From Alphaproteobacteria bacterium (GTDB lineage: Bacteria > Pseudomonadota > Alphaproteobacteria > Acetobacterales > Acetobacteraceae), in assembly GCA_017307285.1 (NCBI GenBank), contig JAFKFI010000065.1, forward strand, positions 1 to 64,000: a DNA stretch of 64,000 bases, in the 5' to 3' direction. The notes below the pieces were generated by a model. That model was not told the DNA's origin. It made no database searches and saw nothing but the letters and a program-made list of their open reading frames with translations. Below, in pieces: positions 51,612 through 60,434 of this stretch (positions are counted from its first letter, which is position 1; every line of letters begins with the position of its first letter). The position numbers and the translations under genes were made by a program.

Positions 51612-52211
51612 TTATTGCGAACCGCTCGCAGCATCAAGCGCCGCCGCCGCGCATGCCGAAAAGGGCCAGGTGTCGAGCAGATGCGCGAGCCGACCGATGG
51701 TCGGTTCGGCGTGCAGATGGACGCCGTGCAGCAGTACGACGAGCAGCAGCGGCACCGCGATCAGCGGAGCATGGCGCATCCCTGGCGGCTTCGGACCGGC
51801 CAGAATGGCCACGGTTGCGGCGCCGGCGCAGCCGACAAGGCCGCCGACGAAGGCCTCCGATGGCGTGTGGGCCTCCAGAGTGACACGCGAGACCGCGACC
51901 AGCAGGGCGACGCCGATGGACAGCAGGATCGTCATCGCCGGCCGCAGGCCGAACAAGGCGGCGAGCCCGCCATAAATGACGGCAGCTGCCGCCACGTGAC
52001 CGCTCGGAGTACGGATATCGAACTCCGGCACCGCCGGGCCGCATACCGTGAACAGCATCTTGAGCCCCAGCATCACCGCGAGCGTTCCGCATACCGCGAC
52101 GGTCCACGCCATCGCGCCGCGCAGCCACCCAAGCAGGACAAGCACGATGGCGACGCCGGCCGCCACGGGCAGCAGCACGGCCTGATCGGCGAAGTCGGTG
52201 AGGAATGTCAT
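51612..52211 (-). CDS. PAP2-family membrane phosphatase
   Basis: About 199 residues from ATG 52211; ATG 52250 is an alternative. Five to six spans. PAP2 motifs 2 and 3 are visible as TPSGHVAAAAVIYGG and VSRVTLEAHTPSEAFVGGLV, with the catalytic His in each; motif 1 (KxxxxxxRP) is weak, near LGLKMLFTVCGP. It likely dephosphorylates a lipid phosphate such as undecaprenyl pyrophosphate or phosphatidate on the periplasmic side. Divergent from the lipoprotein gene. Confidence 0.78.
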   Translation of the reverse strand: MTFLTDFADQAVLLPVAAGVAIVLVLLGWLRGAMAWTVAVCGTLAVMLGLKMLFTVCGPAVPEFDIRTPSGHVAAAAVIYGGLAALFGLRPAMTILLSIGVALLVAVSRVTLEAHTPSEAFVGGLVGCAGAATVAILAGPKPPGMRHAPLIAVPLLLVVLLHGVHLHAEPTIGRLAHLLDTWPFSACAAAALDAASGSQ

Positions 52212-52313
52212 GGGCCGCTTCAAGCAGGAATGGAGCGGCCAGAAAAGCATGTTCTGGTTGCCGGAACCTTAGCTTTACGATTTGATCGCGCCGCATCCGC
52301 CGGAGACATTCTC

Positions 52314-52718
52314 GTGCCGAAGACGCCGCTTGCCGTCCTACTCGCTCTCGCGCTCCCGTTGGGCCTCGCCGGCTGCAACGACGCGTTGCTGAATTTCGCC
52401 AACGGCCGAGCCCCCGAACTGCCGACGCCAGAGTCCGACAAGGTCGACGGCAACTACAAGGGTGCCGCCAGTCTGGTCGCGGCGCAGTCTCCCGCCTGCC
52501 CCGGAAACAGCTTCGGCAAGATCGAGATCGGCGATCGGACGCTGTATTTCGCCTATCTGCCGAACACCATGTTCATCGCCCCGATCCAGCCGGACGGCAG
52601 CGTTTATGCGGTGAGCGGGCCCGCGGTGCTGGACGGCCGGCTCGCCAACGGACGTCTCGCCTTCACCGTCCGCACGCCGGTCTGCGAATCCCACTACAAT
52701 ATGCGCTACGTGCTGTAG
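52314..52718 (+). CDS. Small lipoprotein of unknown function
   Basis: 134 residues from GTG 52314 (GGAG about ten bases upstream). The signal peptide LAVLLALALPLGLAGC has a clear lipobox (LAGC), so it is lipid-anchored after cleavage. The mature part is short and contains DKVDGNYKGAASLV, ACPGNSFGKIEIGDRTLYFA, and TVRTPVCESHYNMRYVL. Two cysteines may form a disulfide. Similar small outer-membrane lipoproteins are frequent in this group; I do not recognise the family. Confidence 0.75.
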   Translation: MPKTPLAVLLALALPLGLAGCNDALLNFANGRAPELPTPESDKVDGNYKGAASLVAAQSPACPGNSFGKIEIGDRTLYFAYLPNTMFIAPIQPDGSVYAVSGPAVLDGRLANGRLAFTVRTPVCESHYNMRYVL

Positions 52719-52730
52719 CCGACCCGCGGC

Positions 52731-53441
52731 TCAGTCCGGAAAGCCGGCAAGCGCGCGGACCTCGGTGGGACTGCGCCCTTGGTGGCGCAGATCGCGCAGG
52801 GTCGCCGCGCGGTCCCGTTTGGCGAGCCGCCGTCCGGTGGGATCCGTGAGCAGGGCATGATGAGCGTAGGTAGGCGCGGGCCAGCCCATTAGCGTCTGGA
52901 TTAGCCGATGCAAGTCGGTGGCCGGCTTGAGGTCGATGCCTCGCGTCACCAGCGTCACCCCTTGCAGCGCGTCGTCGTGCGTGACGCACAGGTGATAGCT
53001 CGCCGGCGCGTCCTTGCGGGCGAGCACGGCATCGCCGAAGCGCTCCGGCCGGCAGCGGACGCGGCCCTCACCCAATTCCTTGAAGTCGAGCGACGTCGAG
53101 ACTGACGCTAGCGCGCGTGCCATGTCGAGGCGCAGCGCGTGCGGCTCGCCACTCGCGATCCTCGCCATGCGTTGTTCGGTCGACAGTGCGCGGCACAGGC
53201 CGGGATAGAGCGGGCTGCCGTCAGGCGCGTGCGGCGCGGTCGCGGCCTGCTCGATCTCACGCTGGATATCGGCGCGCGTGCAGAAGCAAGGGTACAGCAG
53301 ACCCCTCGCCTCCAGCCGGTCGAGGGCCGCACGATATTCGGGGAGGTGTCGGGATTGCACACGGACCGGGCCGTCCCAGTTGAGGCCGAGCCAGGCAAGA
53401 TCCTCCTCGATCGCCTCGGCAAATTCAGGGCGGCAGCGGCC
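52731..53441 (-). pseudogene. gluQ: Glutamyl-Q tRNA(Asp) synthetase, 5'-truncated
   Basis: GluQRS attaches Glu to queuosine in tRNA(Asp). The visible frame starts inside the catalytic domain at RCRPEFAEAIEEDLAWLGLN (53438 downwards) and continues through LYPCFCTRADIQREI (zinc-site cysteines), VVTRGIDLKPATDLHRLIQ-type region and the KMSKS-equivalent GRRLAKRDRAATLRDL to the end. The first ~45 codons, which should hold the HIGH motif (FAPSPTGxLHLGH), are absent; the frame upstream of 53441 shows no homology and the next gene starts at 53507. Translation could begin at GTG 53360, but the product would lack the ATP site. Likely a deletion pseudogene. Confidence 0.8.
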
Positions 53442-53506
53442 GCGTGACGATAGACATGGCAGCGTAGTGCAGACTACTCCGGTCGCATCGCACTAGGGGA
53501 GAGGTC

Positions 53507-54160
53507 ATGACCGAACTCAACGGGCCGCGCTGGGGGCCGAAGTCCGGCGGGGCTGCGAAGCAACTCGTGGTGCTGTGCCACGGCCTTGGCGCGGACGGGT
53601 TCGACCTCATCGACCTCGCCCCCGGCTGGGGTGCCGCTCTGGCCGATGCCGCCTTCGCCGCGCCGAACGCGCCATATCCGTGCGACATGGGGCCGATGGG
53701 GCGGCAATGGTTCAGCGTGGCGGACCGCTCCCCGGCCCGGATGGTGCAGGGCGTGCGCGGCGCGGCACAGGCGCTCGATGGCTTTCTCGACGCTGAACTG
53801 GCACGGCTGGCACTGCCGCCGGACGCTTATGCCCTGATGGGGTTCAGCCAGGGCGCTATGACGGTGCTGTTCGCCGGCCTGCGCCGGGCAGTGGCGCCGC
53901 GCGCGATCTTAGCCTTCTCGGGCGGGCTGATCGCACCTGAGAGTCTCGCCGCCCAAATCCGCAATCACGCGCCGGTGCTGCTGGTGCACGGCGAGGATGA
54001 CGACGTGGTACCGATCGCCCGCTCCCACGAGGCCGAGCGGGTGTTACGAGCGGCCGGTGTGCCGGTCGAGACGCTGTGGTGTCCCGGCCTGCCGCACGGC
54101 ATTGATGCAGCGGGCATCTCACTCGGCGCGCTGGCACTGCAACGGGCCTTCGCCACATGA
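53507..54160 (+). CDS. Phospholipase/carboxylesterase family alpha/beta hydrolase
   Basis: 217 residues. Serine elbow GFSQG in YALMGFSQGAMTVLF, oxyanion region LVVLCHGLGADGFDLID, catalytic Asp in VHGEDDDVVPIARSH, catalytic His in CPGLPHGIDAAGIS. This is the small acyl-protein thioesterase/esterase group (YpfH-like). Cytoplasmic. Lies 66 nt beyond the remaining end of the gluQ pseudogene, on the other strand, at what may be a rearrangement junction. Confidence 0.9.
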   Translation: MTELNGPRWGPKSGGAAKQLVVLCHGLGADGFDLIDLAPGWGAALADAAFAAPNAPYPCDMGPMGRQWFSVADRSPARMVQGVRGAAQALDGFLDAELARLALPPDAYALMGFSQGAMTVLFAGLRRAVAPRAILAFSGGLIAPESLAAQIRNHAPVLLVHGEDDDVVPIARSHEAERVLRAAGVPVETLWCPGLPHGIDAAGISLGALALQRAFAT

Positions 54161-54316
54161 CTGCGAAGTGAAATCCCGCCTCATGAGCGGCCGCCCGGCT
54201 TGCGGCACGCAATCCGGTCTGCGATAAACGGGGAGGTTCTCGGCGGCGCACAACATATGGTGGCTCGCTCGTGATCTGAGCCCCGTCCATGCGCTCCGCA
54301 CGGAAAGGAGCGGCGT

Positions 54317-54877
54317 TTGCCCGACGGCGGCCAACTGTTCCCCGCGCTGGTTCTGAACGCGGACTTCCGCCCGCTCTCCTATTTCCCGCTGTCCCTATGG
54401 TCCTGGCAGGACGCGGTGAAGGCCGTGTTTCTCGACCGGGTATCCGTGCTGAGCGAGTATGAGACCGAGGTGCGCTCGCCCAGCCTCACCATGCGGCTGC
54501 CCAGCGTGATCGCGCTGAAAGACTACATCCCCTCGGCGCGCCGCCCTGCCTTCACGCGGTTCAACGTGTTTCTGCGCGACGGCTTCGTCTGCCAGTACTG
54601 CAGTGGCCGCCACACGGCGCAGGACCTGACGTTCGACCACGTGATCCCCCGCTGTCGGGGTGGACGGACGACCTGGGAGAACGTCGTCACCGCGTGCGGT
54701 GACTGCAATCTGCGGAAGGGCTCCCGCCTGCCACGCGAGTGCCACATGTTCCCACGGATGAGCCCGCGCCAGCCGACCACCTGGGAACTACAGGACCAGG
54801 GCCGCGGCTTTCCCCCCAACTTCCTGCATGAGAGTTGGCGCGATTTCCTGTACTGGGACACCGAGCTGGAAAGCTAG
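54317..54877 (+). CDS. HNH endonuclease family protein
   Basis: 186 residues from TTG 54317 with GGAAAGGAG seven bases upstream. N-terminal ALVLNADFRPLSYFPLSLWS is shared by a widespread housekeeping HNH family. Zinc and active-site motifs: VCQYCSGRHTAQDLTFDHVI, PRCRGGRTTWENVVTACGDC, NLRKG: two CxxC-type pairs and the DH of the ββα-metal fold. Not next to an intron, phage or toxin gene, so it is probably a chromosomal DNA-metabolism protein rather than a homing enzyme. Confidence 0.88.
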   Translation: MPDGGQLFPALVLNADFRPLSYFPLSLWSWQDAVKAVFLDRVSVLSEYETEVRSPSLTMRLPSVIALKDYIPSARRPAFTRFNVFLRDGFVCQYCSGRHTAQDLTFDHVIPRCRGGRTTWENVVTACGDCNLRKGSRLPRECHMFPRMSPRQPTTWELQDQGRGFPPNFLHESWRDFLYWDTELES

Positions 54878-55059
54878 CGCCAAGCCGAGCGGGCACGCCA
54901 CATTGAACCAAGGATGGTCTGGTTCGCGCTCACGCACTGGAAGACTTGGTCGGACCGCTCCGATCTCGCTGGCGAACCAGGCGTCCGCTCGGAACGGTCG
55001 CGCCGAGTACGTTGGGTGATCGGCTCGGCAACCCGGCCCGTCGCATGGGAGGATATCAG

Positions 55060-56220
55060 ATGAACAAGGCTCTTGCAGCATCCGCGGTCGACTACGGACC
55101 GGAGGAAGCGGCGATGCAGGCTTATCTGCGGGATGGCGAGCGGCGCGCCTTCGAGCTTGGCAACCGCGGCGCCATCCGGTTTACAGCGGAAGGCAAGGTG
55201 CATCCGGAGATCCTCGAGGCGTACTGGCGCTGCGGATTCTACGTGTTCGAGGGCGTCCTCCGAGCCGAGGAGCTCGCCGAGATCGAGACGGATCTGTTCG
55301 ACATCCTGGATCGCTTGCCGACCGAGCGTGGTTCGCCGATAGACGCAAAGGGCCGCCCCGCGCTCGGGGCCGATTGCACTGCCCCAACATTGTTCTGGTC
55401 GAAGCCGCTCGGAGATCCGTTTGGCGGCACGAGCCTTGCGAATGGCCGACATCCGTTAAAGATGTTCGAACCGGAGGCGGCGGCCGACGCACCCAAGGAG
55501 GTCGTCTATTTGATCCTCGGATCGCTACAATTCTCCGAGGCGGCTCTGCGTCTCTACGGCCACCCGCAACTGCTCGCCGTGGCCGCAGCGGTCAACGGCG
55601 ACGACTTCGTGCCGTTCACCGACGCGTTCTTCATCAAGGAGCCGGGTCGTGGCGCATCGGTTGCCTGGCACCAAGACGGAGTGACCCATTGGGACAATCC
55701 CGATTGGGACCAGGGCTCGCATGGATTTAATTTCATGGCGCAACTTTACGGCTGCACGGCCGCCAACGGAGTCTGGGTAGTCCCAGGTTCGCACAAGACT
55801 GGCAAGGCCGACATCAAGGCCCTGGCGGCGGCGGCCGGAACGGAGCGGCTCCCAAACGCAGTGCCGATCATCTGCAAGCCAGGCGATGTGGCGATCACGA
55901 ACCGCCAGGCGGTGCATGGCTCCTTCGCCAACACGAGCCCGGATTGGCGGGTGACCGTTAATTTCGGCTTCCATCGTCGTAAGTCGGTGATGGGAGTTCG
56001 GGGCGGCGGCCTCCACAGCGCGCCGGCGGTGTACGATGCACAGCGCATCCATGAACGGGCCCGGGTGATCGGATACGCCATCGACGCGCGGCAGCACCGG
56101 TTTGCCGACGAAGCCCCGTTCGTCTATCTCCCTCACGCCCTCGCCGGCGAAACCTATAGGTGGGACGCCGAGGCCAAGGCGAGCATCAAGGATTACAACC
56201 TGCTCGACCTCAGCATTTGA
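55060..56220 (+). CDS. Phytanoyl-CoA dioxygenase (PhyH)-family protein
   Basis: 386 residues from ATG 55060 (GGGAGG upstream). Fe(II)/2-oxoglutarate-dependent oxygenase: the metal HxD is in SVAWHQDGVTHWDN and the distal His in TNRQAVHGSFANTSPDWRVT, whose following Arg would hold 2-oxoglutarate. N-terminal VHPEILEAYWRCGFYVFEGV is the usual PhyH start. Substrate unknown. Stands alone: 183 nt after the HNH gene and followed by a 748-nt gap. Confidence 0.85.
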   Translation: MNKALAASAVDYGPEEAAMQAYLRDGERRAFELGNRGAIRFTAEGKVHPEILEAYWRCGFYVFEGVLRAEELAEIETDLFDILDRLPTERGSPIDAKGRPALGADCTAPTLFWSKPLGDPFGGTSLANGRHPLKMFEPEAAADAPKEVVYLILGSLQFSEAALRLYGHPQLLAVAAAVNGDDFVPFTDAFFIKEPGRGASVAWHQDGVTHWDNPDWDQGSHGFNFMAQLYGCTAANGVWVVPGSHKTGKADIKALAAAAGTERLPNAVPIICKPGDVAITNRQAVHGSFANTSPDWRVTVNFGFHRRKSVMGVRGGGLHSAPAVYDAQRIHERARVIGYAIDARQHRFADEAPFVYLPHALAGETYRWDAEAKASIKDYNLLDLSI

Positions 56221-56968
56221 GCGGCGGTCCCGAGGTGCTCAAGACCCATGATCGCTGGCATGGCCACCGCCTTGGACGGACTACCTTGTCGAAAGCTGGG
56301 TTGTCACGTTCGGGCGAAAGGGGCTTGACCATAATTCTGCAATTTGGAAGGTAGTTGGGCTGGCCTACGACCGGCACTAAGAAGAGGCGGTGCAGGACTG
56401 TCCCGCACCGCCCCAAGTCCGGTTCGGATCGCGAAGGTTGTGGGGGCACTCCCCCGACCGACGCTGTCTCTTGAGAACCCAACGATCTACCAGCGTCAAG
56501 CTGTGCCGCAGCAAAAATCTGAAGACCTGATATCCTGGCATCGGAGGTCACGTGCCCACGCCGAAAGGAAACTGTGGGTGCAGTATGGTGCCAGCCTAGG
56601 TACCGTCGATGAGCTGGGTCTGCCCGATCCGCGGAGCTTTTCTGTCCTTTTCCGTTGCCGTCGGACGGAAGTGGTATCGACGGAAACCTTGCTCGGCTGG
56701 AGCGCACGGGCACCAGACCCGAGGGCGACTTGTTCGTAAGGGAACCGTCCGCCAGGACCAAGGCACAGATTTCCTGCCCGACATAGCCGAGTTGGACATC
56801 CGCCAAGCGGGCCCACGGGCAGTATGCGGGCGCGGATCGAAAAGTTCGGCGACCCGCCGAGCGAAGGACGGCCGGAGTACCACGGCTTGTGCGATTGTTG
56901 GCTTAGAGGATACTGCGCCCGGCCAGGGCTTGCCGTGTTCGCCGGCACCGAACGGCGGGGGAGGTAGC
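56221..56968. other. 748-nt gene-free region before the UGSC operon
   Basis: No supported gene: the open frames on both strands lack codon bias, start signals and known motifs. By eye it is less GC-rich than flanking coding DNA. It contains a strong hairpin at 56386-56412. The last ~100 nt should hold the promoter of the ABC-transporter/UGSC operon, but I cannot name its boxes. It may be the remains of a decayed gene or an insertion. Confidence 0.5.
56386..56412. terminator. Strong hairpin, possible terminator
   Basis: GGCGGTGC pairs with GCACCGCC, and inside it GGAC with GTCC, giving a nearly continuous stem. It lies 165 nt after the PhyH stop. No T-run follows, so it could equally be a structured regulatory RNA element. 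Confidence 0.5.
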
Positions 56969-57946
56969 ATGATGATCGCGCGCCGTGCCTTGCTCGCCGC
57001 CGCATTGGGCGCCGTCGCGACACCGCTGCACGCCGCCACGTTGCCAGCCATACGAGTTGGGCTGCTGCGGTTCGGCACGGTGTCGTGGGAGATCGAGGTC
57101 ATCCGACGGCACGGGTTCGATGCGGCGGCTGTCGCGATCGAGCCGGTGCAGTTCGCCACCTCTCAAGCCACTCAGACGGCGCTGCAAGCCGGCCGGGTCG
57201 ACATGGTGGTGCTGGACTGGCTGTGGGTATCACGCCAGCGCAGCGAGGGCGCCGACTGGACTTTCGTCCCGTTCTCCACTGCCACCGGCGGACTTGTCGC
57301 CCCGGCGGGATCGCCGGTTCGCGAATTGCCCGATCTGAAGGGCCGCCGGCTCGGCGTCGCGGGCAGTCCGCTCGACAAGAGCTGGCTGATCCTGCGGGCC
57401 TACGCCAAGGAGCGCTTCGGCTTCGATCCCGACCGGGCGACCGAGCGAAGCTTCGGCGCGCCCTCGCTGCTGCTGGAGGAGGCGAAGCTCGGGCGGCTCG
57501 ACGCGATGCTCAATTTCTGGCCCTTCGCGGCAAAGGCGGAGGCGATCGGCATGCGGACGGTCCTGCCGGTCGAGGACGCCGTGCGCGGCCTCGGCATCGA
57601 CGCCAAGGTGCCGTTCATCGGCTACGTGTTCTCGCAAGGTTGGGCCGAGCGCAACCCGGCCGCACTGGCCGGCTTTCTCGCAGCCGCGGGCAAGGCGCGC
57701 GATGTGCTGGCCACCTCGGATGCCGAGTGGGAAACGCTAATGCCGCTCACCGGTGCCGCCAATCAGGCCGAGCTCGAGCACCTGCGTGCCCATTACCGCC
57801 GTGGAATTCCGAGGGCCTGGGGACCGGCGGAGCAGCGAGCCGCCGCACGGCTCTACGGAATTCTGGCGAAGATCGGCGGGCCGACACTGGTCGGCTCCGC
57901 GAACGCCATCGCACCGGGGACATTTTGGCCGGCAGCCTCACTCTGA
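56969..57946 (+). CDS. ABC transporter substrate-binding protein (SsuA/NMT1-like)
   Basis: 325 residues. Signal peptide ARRALLAAALGAVATPLHA. The mature part starts IRVGLLRFGTVSWEIEVIRR and contains TALQAGRVDMVVLDWLWVS, LKGRRLGVAGSPLDKSWLIL, and PFIGYVFSQGWAERNPAALA, the pattern of nitrate/sulfonate/taurine-type binding proteins. First gene of a seven-gene run ending in the two paralogues; ATG 56969 or 56972 with GGGGAGG upstream. It should bind the compound that the UGSC system handles. The family takes up sulfonates, thiamine precursors and other small organics, so the substrate is open. Confidence 0.85.
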   Translation: MMIARRALLAAALGAVATPLHAATLPAIRVGLLRFGTVSWEIEVIRRHGFDAAAVAIEPVQFATSQATQTALQAGRVDMVVLDWLWVSRQRSEGADWTFVPFSTATGGLVAPAGSPVRELPDLKGRRLGVAGSPLDKSWLILRAYAKERFGFDPDRATERSFGAPSLLLEEAKLGRLDAMLNFWPFAAKAEAIGMRTVLPVEDAVRGLGIDAKVPFIGYVFSQGWAERNPAALAGFLAAAGKARDVLATSDAEWETLMPLTGAANQAELEHLRAHYRRGIPRAWGPAEQRAAARLYGILAKIGGPTLVGSANAIAPGTFWPAASL

Positions 57947-58722
57947 GCGGGTTCGCGCGTGACCGACGGGCGCGATCCCGTACCTGGACGGCGCCAGGCC
58001 GGCTGCTCTCCTTGCTCGGCTTCTTCGTCCTATGGGAAGCGGTGGCGCGGCTGGTGGGTAATCCCCTGCTGCCACCGGCGAGCAACGTGCTCGTGGCGAT
58101 CGCGCGCGAGACCGCCTCGGGGGCGCTGCCGGAAAATCTTGCCATCACGATGGCCCGCGTCGTCCTCGCCTTCGTCACCTCGATGGTGCTCGGCACGGCA
58201 CTCGGTCTCGCGATGGGGGTCTGGCGCCGGGTCGATGTCGCGCTGGATAGCTGGCTGACGGTACTGCTGAACCTGCCCGCACTCGTCGTGATCGTGCTCA
58301 TGTATGTCTGGTTTGGCATGAACGAGGTAGCGGCGATCGCCGCCGTCGCGCTGAACAAGCTGCCGAGTACCGCGGTGACGGTGCGGGAGGGCGCCCGGGC
58401 GCTCGACCGCGATCTACTGGAAATGGCGCATAGCTTCGGGATGCGGCGCTGGCCGATCATCCGGCACGTCGTACTGCCGCAGATCTATCCCTATCTGTTC
58501 GCCGCTGCGCGCTCGGGCCTCGCCATCATCTGGAAGATCGTGCTGGTCGTGGAACTGCTCGGGCGCAGCAACGGCGTCGGATTCCAGATCCAGGTGTATT
58601 TCCAGTTATTCGACGTCACCGGGATTCTTGCCTACACGCTATCCTTCATCTTGGTCGTGCAGCTGATCGAATGGGCCCTGCTGCAGCCGCTCGAGCGACG
58701 CGCATCGCGGTGGCGGCGATGA
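57925..58722 (+). CDS. ABC transporter permease (SsuC-like)
   Basis: About 265 residues, six spans (LLSLLGFFVLWEAVARLVG, VVLAFVTSMVLGTALGLAMG, LTVLLNLPALVVIVLMYVWF and others). EAA loop: LLEMAHSFGMRRWPIIRHVV followed by LPQIYPYLFAA. The start is uncertain: TTG 57925, inside the 3' end of the binding-protein gene, is the best supported; CTG 57943 is possible. Overlaps the ATPase gene by four bases. NitT/TauT-type importer. Confidence 0.85.
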   Translation: MAGSLTLSGFARDRRARSRTWTAPGRLLSLLGFFVLWEAVARLVGNPLLPPASNVLVAIARETASGALPENLAITMARVVLAFVTSMVLGTALGLAMGVWRRVDVALDSWLTVLLNLPALVVIVLMYVWFGMNEVAAIAAVALNKLPSTAVTVREGARALDRDLLEMAHSFGMRRWPIIRHVVLPQIYPYLFAAARSGLAIIWKIVLVVELLGRSNGVGFQIQVYFQLFDVTGILAYTLSFILVVQLIEWALLQPLERRASRWRR

Positions 58723-59429
58723 GCTTGCGGGTCCGCATCCGGGACAAGTCGTTCGACGACAGGCCGGTGCTGAAAGGCCTCGAGTTCGACCTCGGCGAGC
58801 GCGAGATCGTCGCCTTGGTCGGCCCCTCGGGCTGTGGCAAGACCACGCTCCTCAAGATCATCGGCGGCCTGGACCTCGACTATGACGGGACGATCGCCTG
58901 GACCGACGCCGGGTCGCCGAGGATCGGCACGATCTTTCAGGAACCCCGGCTGCTGCCCTGGCGGACCGTGCGGCAGAATCTCATCCTCGTCCTGCCGCCG
59001 TACGCTCATCCCGCCGCGGACGAATTGCTCCGACATCTCGGGCTCTGGCCGTTCCGCGACCATTTTCCGCCGACGCTGTCGCTCGGCATGGCGCGGCGCG
59101 TCGCGATCGCGCGGGCCTTCGCCATCGCGCCGGAACTGGTGCTGCTTGACGAGCCGTTCGTCTCGCTCGACCCCGAGATGGCGCAGCGCAGCCGAGACGT
59201 GCTGCTCGAGGCGTGGCGCCAGCGCGCCACCTCGGTGCTGCTCGTGACGCATGATCCGGTGGGAGCGGCGGCACTCGCCGACCGAATTCTTGTCATGTCG
59301 CCACGCCCGGCCCGAATCGTCACGCAAATCGAGGTGCCGGCGGCCCAGCGCCGCAGCGACCACCCCACAGCACTGCAAGTCGCCGCCCAGTTGGAGGTCG
59401 TGGTCGGGCAGTATCTCGCGCGGACATGA
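58719..59429 (+). CDS. ABC transporter ATP-binding protein (SsuB/TauB-like)
   Basis: 236 residues. Walker A GPSGCGKTT (35-43), Q-loop Gln74 in FQEPRLLPW, signature LSLGMARRVAIARA (about 120-133, the second Gly-Gln replaced by Gly-Met), Walker B LVLLDEP (140-146), H-loop His178 in LLVTHDP. FQEPRLLPWRTV is the SsuB/TauB hallmark. The start is ATG 58719 overlapping the permease stop. Followed 66 nt later by the flavoprotein gene. Confidence 0.9.
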   Translation: MSLRVRIRDKSFDDRPVLKGLEFDLGEREIVALVGPSGCGKTTLLKIIGGLDLDYDGTIAWTDAGSPRIGTIFQEPRLLPWRTVRQNLILVLPPYAHPAADELLRHLGLWPFRDHFPPTLSLGMARRVAIARAFAIAPELVLLDEPFVSLDPEMAQRSRDVLLEAWRQRATSVLLVTHDPVGAAALADRILVMSPRPARIVTQIEVPAAQRRSDHPTALQVAAQLEVVVGQYLART

Positions 59430-59495
59430 CCGTGCCGCTGCCGCGTTGCCGGGCCGTTTGCCCCGGCCCATACTTGCCAGCCTAGGAGGATCTGC

Positions 59496-60431
59496 ATGCC
59501 GGAATGCTGGGATGTCGTGGTGATCGGCGCGGGACCGGCGGGGCTCACGGCGGCGCAGGTCGCCGGCGCGTCGGGGCTAAGCTGCCTCTGCATCGACCGC
59601 CTCGGTCCGGGGGGCGAACTCATCAATCTCGGGCTCCTGCACGACTGCCCCGATCTTCCGCCCGATACCACCGGCGCCGATCTGGTGACGCGCCTGATGG
59701 ATGCTGCAACCGCCGCCGGGGTCGAGCTGGCGTTCGGCGAGGTTCGGGAACTCCAGCGAGGTGAACCCCGGCGGATCGTCACCGACGACGAGACTTACCA
59801 GGCGCGGACGGTAATCGTCGCGACGGGTCTGACCCCAGGAAGGCTCGGTGTTCCGGAGGAGGAGCGGTTCGACGGGGTTGGTCTGTCCCATTGCGCGAGT
59901 TGCGACGGGCCGCTGTACAAAGGCGAGAATGTCGTGGTCGCCGGCGCGGGCGAGTGGGCCGCTCAAGAAGCGCTCGATCTGGCGGCTCTGGCCGGGCATG
60001 TCACGCTGATCTGCCCTGAGCACGAAGCGGCACGACTCTCGAGCGGGCGCGGCAGGCAGCTTGCCGGTTTGACGAATGTGACCGTGATCCCCGGCCGCAT
60101 CGCCTCCCTGGAAGGCGCGGAGGGGCTGGAGGCGGTCGTCATCGAACGTGCTGCGATCCAGGAGCGACACCCGACGCGCGCCGTGTTCGTGCAATCCAAC
60201 CGGCGCGCGGCGCTGGACTTCACCCGTGGTCTGCTGGCCGTGGAAGCGGACGGCCGCGCGTGCGTCGATGGCGACTTGTGTACGAGTGACGAGCAGGCAT
60301 ACGCTGCAGGTGATGTCCGTGCCGGAGCACCAGAGCGGATCGCCTCGGCGATCGCCGATGGAAGACGCGCGGGGTTGGCGGTGGCGCGGCTCCTACGGGG
60401 ACGGGACGGCGAACAGCAGGGAGGGCGCTGA
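59496..60431 (+). CDS. Thioredoxin-reductase-like FAD/NAD(P)H oxidoreductase
   Basis: 311 residues. FAD motif GAGPAG (11-16), second FAD-binding ATG in VIVATGLTPGRLGVP, NAD(P)H site VVVAGAGEWAAQEA (about 147-160), redox-active Cys133-Ala-Ser-Cys136 in LSHCASCDGPLYKG, and C-terminal YAAGDVRAGAPERIASA that binds FAD. All catalytic parts of TrxB are present, but the NADPH-side residues differ (GAGEWA for GGGxSA), and it sits in an operon with no thioredoxin. The next gene, three bases on, is the UGSC selenoprotein, so I infer it is that protein's reductase or supplies electrons to the pathway. Confidence 0.87.
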   Translation: MPECWDVVVIGAGPAGLTAAQVAGASGLSCLCIDRLGPGGELINLGLLHDCPDLPPDTTGADLVTRLMDAATAAGVELAFGEVRELQRGEPRRIVTDDETYQARTVIVATGLTPGRLGVPEEERFDGVGLSHCASCDGPLYKGENVVVAGAGEWAAQEALDLAALAGHVTLICPEHEAARLSSGRGRQLAGLTNVTVIPGRIASLEGAEGLEAVVIERAAIQERHPTRAVFVQSNRRAALDFTRGLLAVEADGRACVDGDLCTSDEQAYAAGDVRAGAPERIASAIADGRRAGLAVARLLRGRDGEQQGGR

Positions 60432-60434
60432 CTG

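Noticed and set aside
54317-54877. HNH protein as a homing endonuclease or mobile element
   Set aside because: No intron, intein, repeats or phage genes around it, and the N-terminal region fits a widespread chromosomal HNH family.
56210-56806. 198-residue minus-strand frame in the 748-nt gap
   Set aside because: No codon bias, no ribosome site and no recognisable motif; overlapping frames on the other strand are equally long.
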